Source of the DNA: FEN-1219 sp036563665
Lineage (GTDB): Bacteria > Pseudomonadota > Gammaproteobacteria > Steroidobacterales > Rariloculaceae
Direction: 5' to 3'
Assembly: GCA_036563665.1 (NCBI GenBank)
Contig: DATCLY010000069.1
Coordinates: 1-64,000 of the forward strand
DNA: 64,000 bases
Made by a program: the position numbers and the translations under genes. Below the pieces are notes generated by a model that was not told where the DNA came from, made no database searches, and saw only the letters and a program-made list of their open reading frames with translations. The first letter of the stretch is position 1. The number at the start of each line of letters is the position of its first letter. Positions 43,957-53,700 of this stretch are shown one piece after another.

Positions 43957-44286
43957 TTACGTTTCTTCCATGGTGCACAGCAGCGGGTGCTGGTGCTGCT
44001 GGGCGAGACCGGTTACCTGGGCGACCTTGGTCTCCGCGATTTCGTACGTGTACACGCCGCAGACGCCTTTGCCTTTCGTGTGCACCTCGAGCATGATGCG
44101 GGTGGCCGTCGGCCGGTCCAGCCCGAACACCTTCTCGAGCACCTGCACCACGAACTCCATCGGAGTGTAATCGTCGTTCAACAGAATCACCCGATAGAGC
44201 GGCGGACGCTTGAGCTTGGGGCGTGCCTCCTCGATGGCGAGCCCGTGCCCGTCTTCCCTGTGCAACTTTGATCGATCGTCGGACAT
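43957..44286 (-). CDS. clpS: ClpS adaptor
   Basis: A 109-residue N-degron adaptor that hands substrates with N-terminal Leu/Phe/Tyr/Trp to ClpA. The binding-pocket segment LLNDDYTPMEFVVQVLEKVF and the HTKGKGVCGVYTYEIAETK region with the pocket His are intact; an unstructured charged N-terminal extension (about 1-28) engages ClpA. First gene of clpS-clpA, divergent from gspC across 216 nt. Confidence 0.97.
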   Translation of the reverse strand: MSDDRSKLHREDGHGLAIEEARPKLKRPPLYRVILLNDDYTPMEFVVQVLEKVFGLDRPTATRIMLEVHTKGKGVCGVYTYEIAETKVAQVTGLAQQHQHPLLCTMEET

Positions 44287-44502
44287 CTACGTTGACGACT
44301 CTTGAATGGACTGATCGCTCGTCTTTCGGGGCCAATTTACCGGCTGACTCACTGCCTCGCAATTGTCGATTCTGTCGCACTTTTCGGACTCCGCGGGGGC
44401 GCCAATGAACGCATACAATTCAGTAACTTGTTGATCGTGGCGGCCGTGACCTATCATGGCTCCCGCCCACGCCCCGCCGGGCCGTCGCTAGCGGACGCAC
44501 CG
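44287..44502. promoter_or_regulatory. Divergent control region clpS / gspC
   Basis: 216 nt of somewhat lower GC between divergent genes. On the plus strand a -10-like TACAAT (44414-44419) lies 84 nt before gspC but lacks a properly spaced -35. No known regulator site was recognised. Confidence 0.3.
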
Positions 44503-45447
44503 ATGGAAGCAGCGAAACGATTCGCTCTCTGGAAGGAGCAATCGCCGACCGAGTGGCTGCGTGCCGCCAACCGGTTCCTGCCGCCCGCGGTGAGCGGCGC
44601 GCTGGTCATCGCCATCGCCTACCAGCTCGCGACGCTGACTTGGACCATGGCGCCGGGCGAAAGTTGGGACGTGGCATCGCTGCCGGTCGTGGCCCCCGTG
44701 CGCCCGACTGGAGGAGCCGGCGCGCAGACCGCCGATTACGCCGTGCTCAAGGGCACGCACCTGTTCGGCGAGGCACCGCCGCCCGAGCAGGAGGCCCCGC
44801 CCCCCGTGGAGGAGGCGCTCGACGCGCCGGACACCACGCTGTCGCTGCGGCTGACCGGCATCACCTACGTCGAGGACGACGAGCGCAAGAGCGTGGGGCA
44901 CATCGTGAGCGATCGCGGTCGGGAAAAGGTGTACTCGGTCGGCCAAACGATCGAGAACGCCGGCGGCGCCACCGTCCACTCCATCTATAAGGACCGCGTC
45001 ATCCTCAACCGCGGCGGTCGGCTCGAGGCGCTACGCCTGCCGAAGGAGACGGCGACGGGAACGGTGGCGCGGGCCCCGAGCCCGATGCCCGCCGCCACGC
45101 CTCAGGCGAGCTCGCCCGGCACGCTCCGGGAGGCCATCAGCGCGAACGCGTCCCGCCTGACCGACATCCTGCGGATCGCGCCGCACGTCGACGGCGGACA
45201 GGTGGTAGGGTTCAGGGTCACTCCGGGCCGCGACCGCGAGGCGTTCACGGCGCTGGGCCTGCAGCCGGGCGACGTGGTCACGGACATCAACGGCACGGTG
45301 CTGAACGACGCGAGCCGAGGGCTCGAGGCCTTCGAGGCACTCGGGGAGAGCACCATGGCGAACGTCACCGTGCTGCGCGACGGCGTGCCGCAGGTGCTCG
45401 TCATCGACATGAGCCAGATTCAAACCCTGCAGGAGAACCGCGAGTGA
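44503..45447 (+). CDS. gspC: Type II secretion protein GspC
   Basis: A 314-residue inner-membrane component that links the inner platform to the secretin. One membrane segment (about 27-48, VSGALVIAIAYQLATLTW), then the HR domain (about 75-180, DYAVLKGTHLFGE, SLRLTGITY, GRGREKVYSVGQ-like) that contacts GspD N0, then a C-terminal PDZ domain (about 220-314, GFRVTPGRDREAFTALGLQP, GDVVTDINGTVLND) that recruits substrates. ATG 44503 gives the usual short cytoplasmic N-terminus. First of gspC-D-E-F, overlapping gspD by 4 nt. Confidence 0.94.
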   Translation: MEAAKRFALWKEQSPTEWLRAANRFLPPAVSGALVIAIAYQLATLTWTMAPGESWDVASLPVVAPVRPTGGAGAQTADYAVLKGTHLFGEAPPPEQEAPPPVEEALDAPDTTLSLRLTGITYVEDDERKSVGHIVSDRGREKVYSVGQTIENAGGATVHSIYKDRVILNRGGRLEALRLPKETATGTVARAPSPMPAATPQASSPGTLREAISANASRLTDILRIAPHVDGGQVVGFRVTPGRDREAFTALGLQPGDVVTDINGTVLNDASRGLEAFEALGESTMANVTVLRDGVPQVLVIDMSQIQTLQENRE

Positions 45448-47522
45448 ACGTATCGCCGCCGGCGGCCCCACGCGGGCCGGCCAACCCGTGCCCCCTGCAC
45501 GCCCGGCGCCCGCGGCCGCTCGCGCTCGGGGTCCTGCTCGCCCTCATCTGCGCGGCCGCGGCGCACGCCCAGCAGGAGCCGCTGATCACGCCCAACTACC
45601 GCGACGCGGACATCCGCGAGCTCATCGATGCGGTGAGCCAGGTCACGGGACGGAACTTCCTCGTCGATCCCCGCGTGCGCGCGCAGGTCACGCTCATCTC
45701 GCAGACGCCGATGAGCCCCGACGCGTTCTATCAGACGTTCCTCTCCGCCCTCTCCGTGAACGGCTTCATGGCCACCGAGGAAGGCGACGTGACGAAGATC
45801 GTGCCGGACGCGAACGCGCGTTACTTCACGGCGCTCGAGGGCGAGGGCGAGGACTTCGTCACGCAGGTGGTGGTGCTCGAGAACGTGGGCGCGGCGCAGC
45901 TCGTGCCGATCCTCCGCCCGCTCGTCCCGCAGAACGGCCACATGGCGGCCCATCAGCAATCGAACGCGCTGATCATCTCGGACCGCGCCTCGAACCTGCG
46001 GCGCGTGGTCGACATCGTGCGCCGGATGGACCGCGCGAGCGCGCAGGAGGGAGACGTCATCCCGCTGCAGAACGCCTCGGCCACCGAGGTCGTGCGCATG
46101 CTGCAGACGCTGAACCAGGCGGCGCAAGCCGGCGGCGCGCCCGCCGTGCAGGTCATCGCCGATCCGCGCACGAACAGCGTGCTGCTCGCGGGCCCGCCCG
46201 CCACCGTCCTGCAGTACCGCGCGTACATCGCGTTCCTCGACACGCCCACGGAGCAGACCGGGGACACCGAGGTCCGCTATCTGAACTACGCGGACGCCGA
46301 GGACCTCGCCATGAAGCTCCAGATGCAGTTCGGGGGCACGGGCGCGGCACCCGCGACGACGCCGGAAGGCGGCGTGACGGCGGGGCCGAACGGCGGCGCG
46401 GTGAACGTTTGGGCCGACGCGGGCACTAATGCTCTCGTGATCACCGCGCCCGCTCGCATCCGTCAGGACATGATGGCCATCATCGACCAGATCGATATCC
46501 CGCGCGCGCAGGTCAAGGTCGATGCCATCATCGTGGAGATCAGCGAGGAGAAGGCGGCCGAGCTCGGCGTCACGTGGCTCCTGGACGGCTCGGACGACGA
46601 CGAAGCCGTCGGCCTCACCAATTTCAGCAACACGACGGGCGGCATCATCCAGCTCGGCGCCATCGGCGCGGACGACACGCCCGATCCGAGCGCGATCCCG
46701 CAGGGCATCACGTTGGGCGTGGGCCGCCTGCGCGACACCGGCACGAGCTGGGCCGCCATCATCGCGGCGCTGCGGGGCGACTCGAACACCAACATCGTGT
46801 CCACCCCGACCATCGTCACGATGGACAACGAGGAGGCGGAGATCCGCGTGGGCCAGGAGGTGCCATTCATCACCGGCCAGTTCACCAACACGGGCGCGGC
46901 CGCGGGCTCCGTGAACCCGTTCCAGACCATCCAGCGCGAGGAGGTGGGCACGAGCCTCAAGATCACCCCGCAGATCAACGAGGGCTCGGGCGTGAAGCTG
47001 CGGATCGAGCAGGAGACCTCGAGCATCAGCCAGGGCGCCACCGGCGCCGTGGACCTCATCACCAACACGCGCACCATCACCACTTCCGTGTTCGTGGAGG
47101 ACGGCGACGTGCTCGTGCTCGGGGGGCTCATCGACGACACGCTGCGCCAGGCCGAGCAGCGCGTGCCGGGCCTGGGCAGGATCCCGGGGCTCGGCTGGCT
47201 GTTCCGCGCCCGGAACACCGAGCGCGTGAAGACCAACCTCATGGTCTTCATCCGCCCCACCATCCTGCGCGACACCGTGGACGCGCGGTTCGAAACCACT
47301 TCGAAGTACAGCTACTTGCGGGAGCTGCAGCGGCAGCAGGCGCAGAGCCCGATACGCCTCATGCGCCGCGACCGGGCGCCGGAGCTGCCGGAGCTGCCGC
47401 CGCAGATGTTCGAGACGCCGGAGGAGCCGCCACCGGACGCCACGACCGAGGAGCCCCCGCAGGAGGAGCCGCCGCAGGAGCCCGCCGACCAGGAGCAGCC
47501 GAACGATGGCAGCCGCCGCTGA
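45444..47522 (+). CDS. gspD: Type II secretion secretin GspD
   Basis: A 692-residue outer-membrane secretin. A signal peptide (ending AHAQ, about residue 43) precedes N0 (NYRDADIRELIDAVSQVTGR), N1-N3 repeats (with LIISDRASNLRRVVDIVRRM and VIADPRTNSVLLAGPP) and the secretin core (VGQEVPFITGQF, VFVEDGDVLVLGGLIDD, VPGLGRIPGLGWLFR). A Pro/Glu-rich tail of about 45 residues ends the protein. The GTG start overlaps the gspC stop (GTGA). The end overlaps gspE by 17 nt. The pilotin gene is not seen. Confidence 0.96.
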   Translation: MNVSPPAAPRGPANPCPLHARRPRPLALGVLLALICAAAAHAQQEPLITPNYRDADIRELIDAVSQVTGRNFLVDPRVRAQVTLISQTPMSPDAFYQTFLSALSVNGFMATEEGDVTKIVPDANARYFTALEGEGEDFVTQVVVLENVGAAQLVPILRPLVPQNGHMAAHQQSNALIISDRASNLRRVVDIVRRMDRASAQEGDVIPLQNASATEVVRMLQTLNQAAQAGGAPAVQVIADPRTNSVLLAGPPATVLQYRAYIAFLDTPTEQTGDTEVRYLNYADAEDLAMKLQMQFGGTGAAPATTPEGGVTAGPNGGAVNVWADAGTNALVITAPARIRQDMMAIIDQIDIPRAQVKVDAIIVEISEEKAAELGVTWLLDGSDDDEAVGLTNFSNTTGGIIQLGAIGADDTPDPSAIPQGITLGVGRLRDTGTSWAAIIAALRGDSNTNIVSTPTIVTMDNEEAEIRVGQEVPFITGQFTNTGAAAGSVNPFQTIQREEVGTSLKITPQINEGSGVKLRIEQETSSISQGATGAVDLITNTRTITTSVFVEDGDVLVLGGLIDDTLRQAEQRVPGLGRIPGLGWLFRARNTERVKTNLMVFIRPTILRDTVDARFETTSKYSYLRELQRQQAQSPIRLMRRDRAPELPELPPQMFETPEEPPPDATTEEPPQEEPPQEPADQEQPNDGSRR

Positions 47523-49017
47523 CCGGTCCGAGGCTCCCGTCGAGCTGAAGCTCGCGCCCGAGCCGCCCGCGCGGCGCCTGCCGTTCGCGTTCGCCAAGCG
47601 GCACGGCGTGCTGATCGAAGCCGTCGAGGACGGCTGCACGCGCGCGATCTACCGCAAGGGCGCCTCCGTGCAGAGCATCGCCGAGGTGCGCCGCTTCGTG
47701 GGCGGCCCCGTCACGTTCTCCGCGGTGGACGCGGACACCTTCGACAGCCGCCTGCAGGCCGCCTACGAGAGCGGCGCGGCCATGACGATGGTGGAGGGGC
47801 TCGACGACGACACGGATCTGTTCGCCGTCGCGCAGCAGCTCCCCGAGCCCTCCGACCTGCTCGACAGCGACGACGAGGCCCCGATCATCCGGCTCATCAA
47901 CGCGCTGCTCACGCAGGCCGTCAAGGACAACGCGTCGGACATCCACATCGAGCCGTACGAGAACCGCCTCGTAGTGCGCTTCCGCATCGACGGCGTGCTG
48001 CGCGAAGTGCTGCAGTCGCGCCGCGCCGTGGCGCCGCTCGTCGTGTCGCGCGTGAAGGTGATGTCGAAGCTCGATATCGCCGAGAAGCGGCTGCCGCAGG
48101 ACGGCCGCATCTCGCTGCGCATCGCCGGGCGGGCCGTGGACGTGCGCGTGTCCACGATCCCCTCCGGCCACGGCGAGCGCGTGGTGCTGCGGCTGCTCGA
48201 CAAGCAGGCGGGGCGGCTCACGCTCGAGAAGCTCGGCATGTCGCCCGAGGATCAGGAGGCCATGGACCGGCTGATCCACCGTCCGCACGGCATCCTGCTC
48301 GTGACCGGGCCCACGGGCTCGGGCAAGACCACCACGCTGTACGCCGCGCTCGAGCGCATCAACGACGCGAGCCGCAACATCCTGACCGTGGAGGACCCGA
48401 TCGAGTACCACATCGACGGCATCGGTCAGACGCAGGTCAACACGAAGGTGGAGATGACCTTCGCCCGCGGGCTGCGCGCCATCCTGCGCCAGGACCCGGA
48501 CGTCGTGATGGTGGGCGAGATCCGCGACCTCGAGACCGCCGAGATCGCCGTGCAGGCGAGCCTCACCGGCCACCTCGTGCTGTCCACGCTGCACACCAAC
48601 ACGGCCGTCGGCGCGGTCACGCGGCTGCGCGACATGGGCGTGGAGCCGTTCCTGCTGTCCTCCTCGCTGATCGGCGTGCTGGCGCAGCGCCTCGTGCGCG
48701 TGCTCGACCCGGCCACGCGCGTGCCGTACGAGGCGAGCGAGTACGAATGCCGACTGCTCGGCGTGGACCCGGCGCACCCGCCCACGCTGTATCGTGCGAG
48801 CGACGAGGGGGTCGGCTACCGCGGCCGCACGGGCATCTACGAGCTCGTCACCGTGGACAACACGATGCGCACGATGATCCACGACGGCGCGGGCGAGCAC
48901 GAGCTCGAGCAGTACGCCCGCCGGCACACGCCGAGCATCCGCGACGACGGCATCCGCAAGGTGCTGGCCGGCGTGACCACGCTCGAGGAGGTCCTGCGCG
49001 TCACCCGGAGCGACTAG
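47506..49017 (+). CDS. gspE: Type II secretion ATPase GspE, lacking the tetracysteine motif
   Basis: A 503-residue cytoplasmic ATPase powering the pseudopilus. Motifs present: Asp box NASDIHIEPYENRLVVRFRI, Walker A GPTGSGKTTTLY, DPDVVMVGEIRD (Walker B) and His box LVLSTLHTNTA. In most GspE proteins a CxxC...CxxC zinc loop follows; here the segment (about 400-445) reads RVLDPATRVPYEASEYECRL and YRASDEGVGYRGRTGIYE, so the paired cysteines are gone and only one unrelated Cys is left. The fold is otherwise complete, so activity is expected, with a zinc-free C2 loop. Confidence 0.96.
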   Translation: MAAAADRSEAPVELKLAPEPPARRLPFAFAKRHGVLIEAVEDGCTRAIYRKGASVQSIAEVRRFVGGPVTFSAVDADTFDSRLQAAYESGAAMTMVEGLDDDTDLFAVAQQLPEPSDLLDSDDEAPIIRLINALLTQAVKDNASDIHIEPYENRLVVRFRIDGVLREVLQSRRAVAPLVVSRVKVMSKLDIAEKRLPQDGRISLRIAGRAVDVRVSTIPSGHGERVVLRLLDKQAGRLTLEKLGMSPEDQEAMDRLIHRPHGILLVTGPTGSGKTTTLYAALERINDASRNILTVEDPIEYHIDGIGQTQVNTKVEMTFARGLRAILRQDPDVVMVGEIRDLETAEIAVQASLTGHLVLSTLHTNTAVGAVTRLRDMGVEPFLLSSSLIGVLAQRLVRVLDPATRVPYEASEYECRLLGVDPAHPPTLYRASDEGVGYRGRTGIYELVTVDNTMRTMIHDGAGEHELEQYARRHTPSIRDDGIRKVLAGVTTLEEVLRVTRSD

Positions 49018-49129
49018 TGGCTCGGGGACCCGCCTTCGCGCAGAAGAAGGCCGCGTCGTATCGGCGGCATCGCGACTCTTGCCGCCGGCACCTGCGACGT
49101 GGGCGCGTGTCCCGGTGGGGGGCGTGCTG

Positions 49130-50344
49130 ATGGGTGCCTATCACTACGTCGCCGTCGATGCCGGCGGCCGCGAGCACAAGGGGGTGCTCGAGGGCGATAC
49201 CCCCCGGCACGTGCGCCAGCTCCTCCGCGAGCGGCAGCTCATGCCGGTGGAGGTGGCGGAGGTCGAGTCGCGCGAGCGCAAGGTCAAGCGCCAGCTCTCC
49301 CTGCGCCGCGGCATCTCGGGCCTCGACCTCGCGCTGCTGACGCGGCAGCTCGCCACGCTGGTGCGGGCCGGCCTCCCGCTGGAGGAGGCGCTGCTCGCGG
49401 TCAGCGAGCACACGGAGAAGGCGCGGCTCAAGAGCATCCTGCTGGGCGTCCGCGCCAAGGTGCTCGAAGGCCACACGCTCGCGCTGGGCCTCGAGGACTT
49501 CCCGCACGCCTTCCCCCCGGTCTACCGGGCCACGGTGGCCGCCGGCGAGCAGGCGGGCCAGCTCGACGCCGTGCTCGAGCGGCTCGCGGAGTACACGGAG
49601 GCGCGGCACGGGCTGCGGCAGAAGATCAGCCACGCCCTGGTCTACCCCGTGGTGCTCACGGTGCTGTCGCTCGGCATCGTGGTGCTGATGCTCGTGTACG
49701 TGGTGCCGAAGGTGGTGGGCGTCTTCGAGTCCACGGGGCAGGACCTCCCGCCCCTCACCCAGGCGCTCATCGCGCTGTCGGTATTTCTGCAGAACTGGTG
49801 GTTCCTGGTGCTCGCCGGCATCGCGCTGGGGCTCCTCGGAGTCGAGCGGCTGCTGCGTAACGAGGCGGTGCGCCGCCGGGTGCACGGCTGGCTGCTCAAG
49901 GCGCCGGTGATCGGCCGCGTCACGCGCGGCGTCAACACGGCCCGCTTCACGCGCACGCTGTCCATCCTCACGTCGAGCGGCGTGCCCGTGCTCGAGGCGC
50001 TGCGGATCAGCGCCGCGGTCGTGAACAACTTGCCGATGCGCGACGCCGTGGAGGCGGCGGCCGTGCGGGTGCGCGAAGGCGCCGCCATCGGCCGCGCGCT
50101 CGCGGTGTCCAAGCTCTTCCCCCCGATGGCGATTCACCTGATCTCGAGCGGCGAGTCGAGCGGCGAGCTCGACACGATGCTCGAGCGGGCGGCCACCCAT
50201 CAAGAGAACGAAATGGATAGTCTCCTCGCGACGATGTTGGGGATTTTGGAACCCGCATTGATCATCGTGATGGGGCTCATGGTGCTCGCCATCGTGATGG
50301 CGATACTGCTGCCGATCTTCCAGATCAATCAGCTCGTGAGCTGA
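49130..50344 (+). CDS. gspF: Type II secretion inner-membrane protein GspF
   Basis: A 404-residue polytopic platform protein with two T2SSF domains (about 70-195 and 275-395) and three membrane segments (near 170-190, 220-240, 375-398). LLTRQLATLVRAGLPLEEAL and RTLSILTSSGVPVLEALRIS are the repeated signature. ATG 49130 follows a GGTGGGGGG ribosome-binding site and fits the family N-terminus (MGAYHYVAVDAGGREHKGVL). It starts 112 nt after gspE and is followed by a terminator, so gspG and later genes must be elsewhere. Confidence 0.96.
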   Translation: MGAYHYVAVDAGGREHKGVLEGDTPRHVRQLLRERQLMPVEVAEVESRERKVKRQLSLRRGISGLDLALLTRQLATLVRAGLPLEEALLAVSEHTEKARLKSILLGVRAKVLEGHTLALGLEDFPHAFPPVYRATVAAGEQAGQLDAVLERLAEYTEARHGLRQKISHALVYPVVLTVLSLGIVVLMLVYVVPKVVGVFESTGQDLPPLTQALIALSVFLQNWWFLVLAGIALGLLGVERLLRNEAVRRRVHGWLLKAPVIGRVTRGVNTARFTRTLSILTSSGVPVLEALRISAAVVNNLPMRDAVEAAAVRVREGAAIGRALAVSKLFPPMAIHLISSGESSGELDTMLERAATHQENEMDSLLATMLGILEPALIIVMGLMVLAIVMAILLPIFQINQLVS

Positions 50345-50360
50345 CGGTACCCTCGCCCGC

Positions 50361-50388
50361 CGGCCGTCTTTTTCGGCCGTCTTTTTTT
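50361..50388 (+). terminator. Intrinsic terminator after gspF
   Basis: CGGCCG (50361-50366) and CGGCCG (50374-50379) pair around a TCTTTTT loop, followed by TCTTTTTTT. The hairpin starts 17 nt after the gspF stop and should close the gspCDEF transcript. Confidence 0.75.
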
Positions 50389-50498
50389 GTGCCGCGGGTC
50401 ACACGTTCGGGTATTGCCAAGGTATTGGGGGCGGATTATAAAAAGGCGCGAATTTTGCAACCCCGTGGAAAACCGATGACTTACGTCGGAGGGGAGGA

Positions 50499-50771
50499 AT
50501 GAAACTCAAGGAGTCGGAACCTGATGACGATCTCGACGACGAGATCGACGATTCCGACGATGACGCAGATCCGGACGCGGAACCGGAGACGGACAACGTC
50601 GGAGACGCATCCGTCGAGATCAACGTGGAGGAGCTCATTCACGAGCTCGAAGCTCAGGGGCTAGAGAAGCGGCCCGTGAGTGAATATGCCGCACGGCGCC
50701 GCCTCGAAGAGCTGATGGAGGAGAAGCGCGCACGTCGCGAGCTCGAGGATTTCGAAGACTACGAAATCTGA
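50499..50771 (+). CDS. Small, strongly acidic protein
   Basis: A 90-residue protein with an Asp/Glu-rich first half (DDDLDDEIDDSDDDADPD) and a basic-acidic helical tail (AARRRLEELMEEKRARRELE). The tail resembles small uncharacterised gammaproteobacterial proteins of the PA3496/DUF3545 type, but I cannot assign it firmly. An excellent ribosome-binding site (GGAGGGGAGGA) directly precedes the ATG, indicating real and strong translation. It is monocistronic, between the gspF terminator and convergent dnaE2. Confidence 0.78.
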   Translation: MKLKESEPDDDLDDEIDDSDDDADPDAEPETDNVGDASVEINVEELIHELEAQGLEKRPVSEYAARRRLEELMEEKRARRELEDFEDYEI

Positions 50772-50794
50772 CCGGCAGCTCCGGTCGGAGCTGC

Positions 50795-53700
50795 TCATCG
50801 GAAATCCCTGGACGTCGTTACGAGCCCGCCGAGCAGTTCGCTCAGGTCGAACAGCCGGCGGGCGACGACGTGCAGCACTTCGCCCTCCTTCTGCACGTGC
50901 CCCTCTACGCCTAGCAGCGACGCGCCGAGCAGCGCCTGGCGGTCGCGCGCGGCCACGCGCGCCCACACGACCAGATTGAGATAGCCGGTCTCGTCCTCGA
51001 GCGTGACGAAGACGACGCCGGCGGCGCTCGACGGGTGCTGGCGCGTGATGACGATGCCCGCGCCTCGCACCCAGGCCCCGTGCGGCCGCCCGGCGATCTC
51101 GGCCGCCGTTCGAATCCTCAGGGCCGCCAGGCGGCCGCGCAGCAGCGCGAGCGGGTGGCGGCCCAGGGTCAGGCCGAGGTGGCGGTAGTCCGCCGCGATG
51201 TCCTCGGCCTCGGACGGGCGCCTGAGCAGCGGCACGGCCTCGGCCACCCGGCCGGGCCACGGCCGCTTGTCCACGCCCGCCACCTCCCAGCGTGCCCGGT
51301 GCCGGTTCGGCGCGAGCGACCTGAGCGCGGCGCCGGCGGCGAGCGCACCCAGGTCCTTGGCGTCGAGATCGGCGCGCACGGCGAGGTCCTGCACGTCCTC
51401 GAACGGCCGCGCCGCGCGCGCCCGCACGATCCGTTCCGCGCCCGCGGCCGAGAGGCCCTTCACGAGCCGCAGGCCGAGCCGGACGGCAGGCCGTCCGGCG
51501 TCGTCGGGCTCGAGCGTGGAGTCCCAGTCGCTCGCGGTGACGTCGACCGGCCGCACCTCCACCCCGTGCTCGCGCGCCGAGCGCACGAGCTGGGCCACCG
51601 CGTAGAAGCCCATCGGCTGGCTGTTCAGGAGCGCGCAGCAGAAGGCGGCCGGCTCGTGACGCTTGAGCCACGCGGACACGTACACGAGCAGCGCGAAGCT
51701 CGCCGCGTGCGATTCGGGGAAGCCGTATTCGCCGAATCCCTTGATCTGCTCGAAGATGCGCCGCGCGAACGGCTCGCCGTAGCCGCGCGCCAGCATGCCG
51801 TCGATGAGGCGCCGCTCGAACGCTTCGAGATCGCCGCGCCGCCGCCACGCCGCCATCGCGCGCCGCAGCCGGTCCGCCTCGCCCGGCGTGAAGCCCGCCG
51901 CCACGATGGCGAGCTGCATGACCTGCTCCTGGAAGATCGGGACGCCGAGCGTGCGCTCGAGCACTTGCCGCACCTCCTCGCTCGGATAGGTCACGGGCTC
52001 CTCGCCGTTCCTGCGCCGCAGGTACGGGTGCACCATGTCGCCCTGGATCGGACCGGGGCGGATGATCGCCACCTCGATGACGAGGTCGTAGAAGCAGCGG
52101 GGGCGCAGCCGCGGCAGCATGGCCATCTGCGCCCGCGACTCGATCTGGAACACGCCCATCGTGTCCGCCCGGGAGATCATGCGGTAGACCTCCGGATCCT
52201 CGGCCGGCACCTCGGCCATCGTCAGGCGCCGGCCGTGGAAGCGCTCGATGAGCTCGAAGCAGCGGCGGATCGCGGACAGCATGCCGAGGCCGAGCACGTC
52301 CACCTTGAGGAGCCCGAGCGCCTCGAGGTCGTCCTTGTCCCACTGAATGACGGTGCGCTCCGGCATGGCGGCGTTCTCGATGGGCACGAGCTCGGCGAGC
52401 GGCCCCTCGGAGATCACGAAGCCGCCCACGTGCTGCGACAGGTGCCGCGGGAAGCCGATGAGCTCCTGCGCGAGGCGGAGCAGCTGCTTGACCTTCGCGC
52501 TCTCCGGATCGAGCCCCGCCTCGACGAAGCGCTGCCGATCGATGCGGTGACCGTCCCACCATTGCAGCGACTTCGCGAGCGTGCCCACCTGCAGCTCGTC
52601 GAGCCCGAGCGCCTTGCCGACGTCGCGGATGGCGCTCCGCGGCCGATAGGTGATGACGGTGGCGGCGAGCGCGGCCCGCTCGCGGGAGTACTTCTGGTAG
52701 ATGTACTGAATGACCTCCTCGCGCCGCTCGTGCTCGAAGTCGACGTCGATGTCCGGCGGCTCCGCGCGCTCCTTGGAGATGAACCGCTCCACGAGCATCT
52801 CCATGCGAGCAGGGTCCACCTCGGTGATGCCGAGGCAGTAGCACACCGCGGAGTTGGCGGCCGACCCCCGCCCCTGGCACAGGATGCCGCGGCTGCGGGC
52901 GAAGCGGACGATGTCGTGGACGGTGAGGAAATAGGGCTCGTAACGGAGCTCGGCGATGAGCCTGAGCTCGTGCTCGATGAGCCGCTCCACTTTCTCGGGC
53001 GCCCCTTGCGGCCAGCGCCAACGCTTGCCCTGCTCCGTGAGCGCCCGCAGGTGAGTGGTCGGCGTCTCGCCTTCGGGCACGAGCTCGCGCGGGTACTCGT
53101 AACGCAGCTCGTCGAGCGAGAAGCGCGTACGCTCGAGGATCGCGAGCGTCTCGTCGAGGAGCTCTCGCGGGTAGAGCGCCTCGAGCTCGTGGATCGGCCG
53201 CAGGCAGCGCTCGGCGTTCGGCTGGAGCGCGAAGCCGAGCTTGTCCACGGGCGTCTTGAGGCGGATGGCGGTGAGCGTGTCCTGCAGCATGCGGCGGCTG
53301 CGGTCGTGCATGTGCACGTTGCCGCTCGCCACCACCGGCAAGCCGAGCCTGCGGCCGAGCGCGGTGAGCTCCGCGAGCCGGCGCCGGTCGGTGCCGTCGC
53401 GGAGGAGCTCCGCCGCGATCCAGGTGCGGCCCGGGCAACGCTCGGCGAGCCACGCGCAGGCCGCCGCGTCCGGCTGCCGCTCGGGCAGCCACAGCACGAG
53501 GCACGAGGATCCCTCGAGGTGCGAGGCGAGCAGGTCGCGGTCGGCGCGATACTCGCCTTTCGGGGCGGCGCGCCGCGCGGCCGTGATGAGCCGGCAGAGC
53601 GCGCCATACGCGTGCCGGTCGGGCGCGAGCACCACGAGCGCGAGGTCCGGCAGGCGCAGCTCGCTGCCGATGACGAACTTTAGCGGCCGCTCCTTGGCGG

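Noticed and set aside
45420..47639. A long minus-strand open frame opposite gspD
   Set aside because: No domain is recognisable and gspD on the plus strand is unambiguous.
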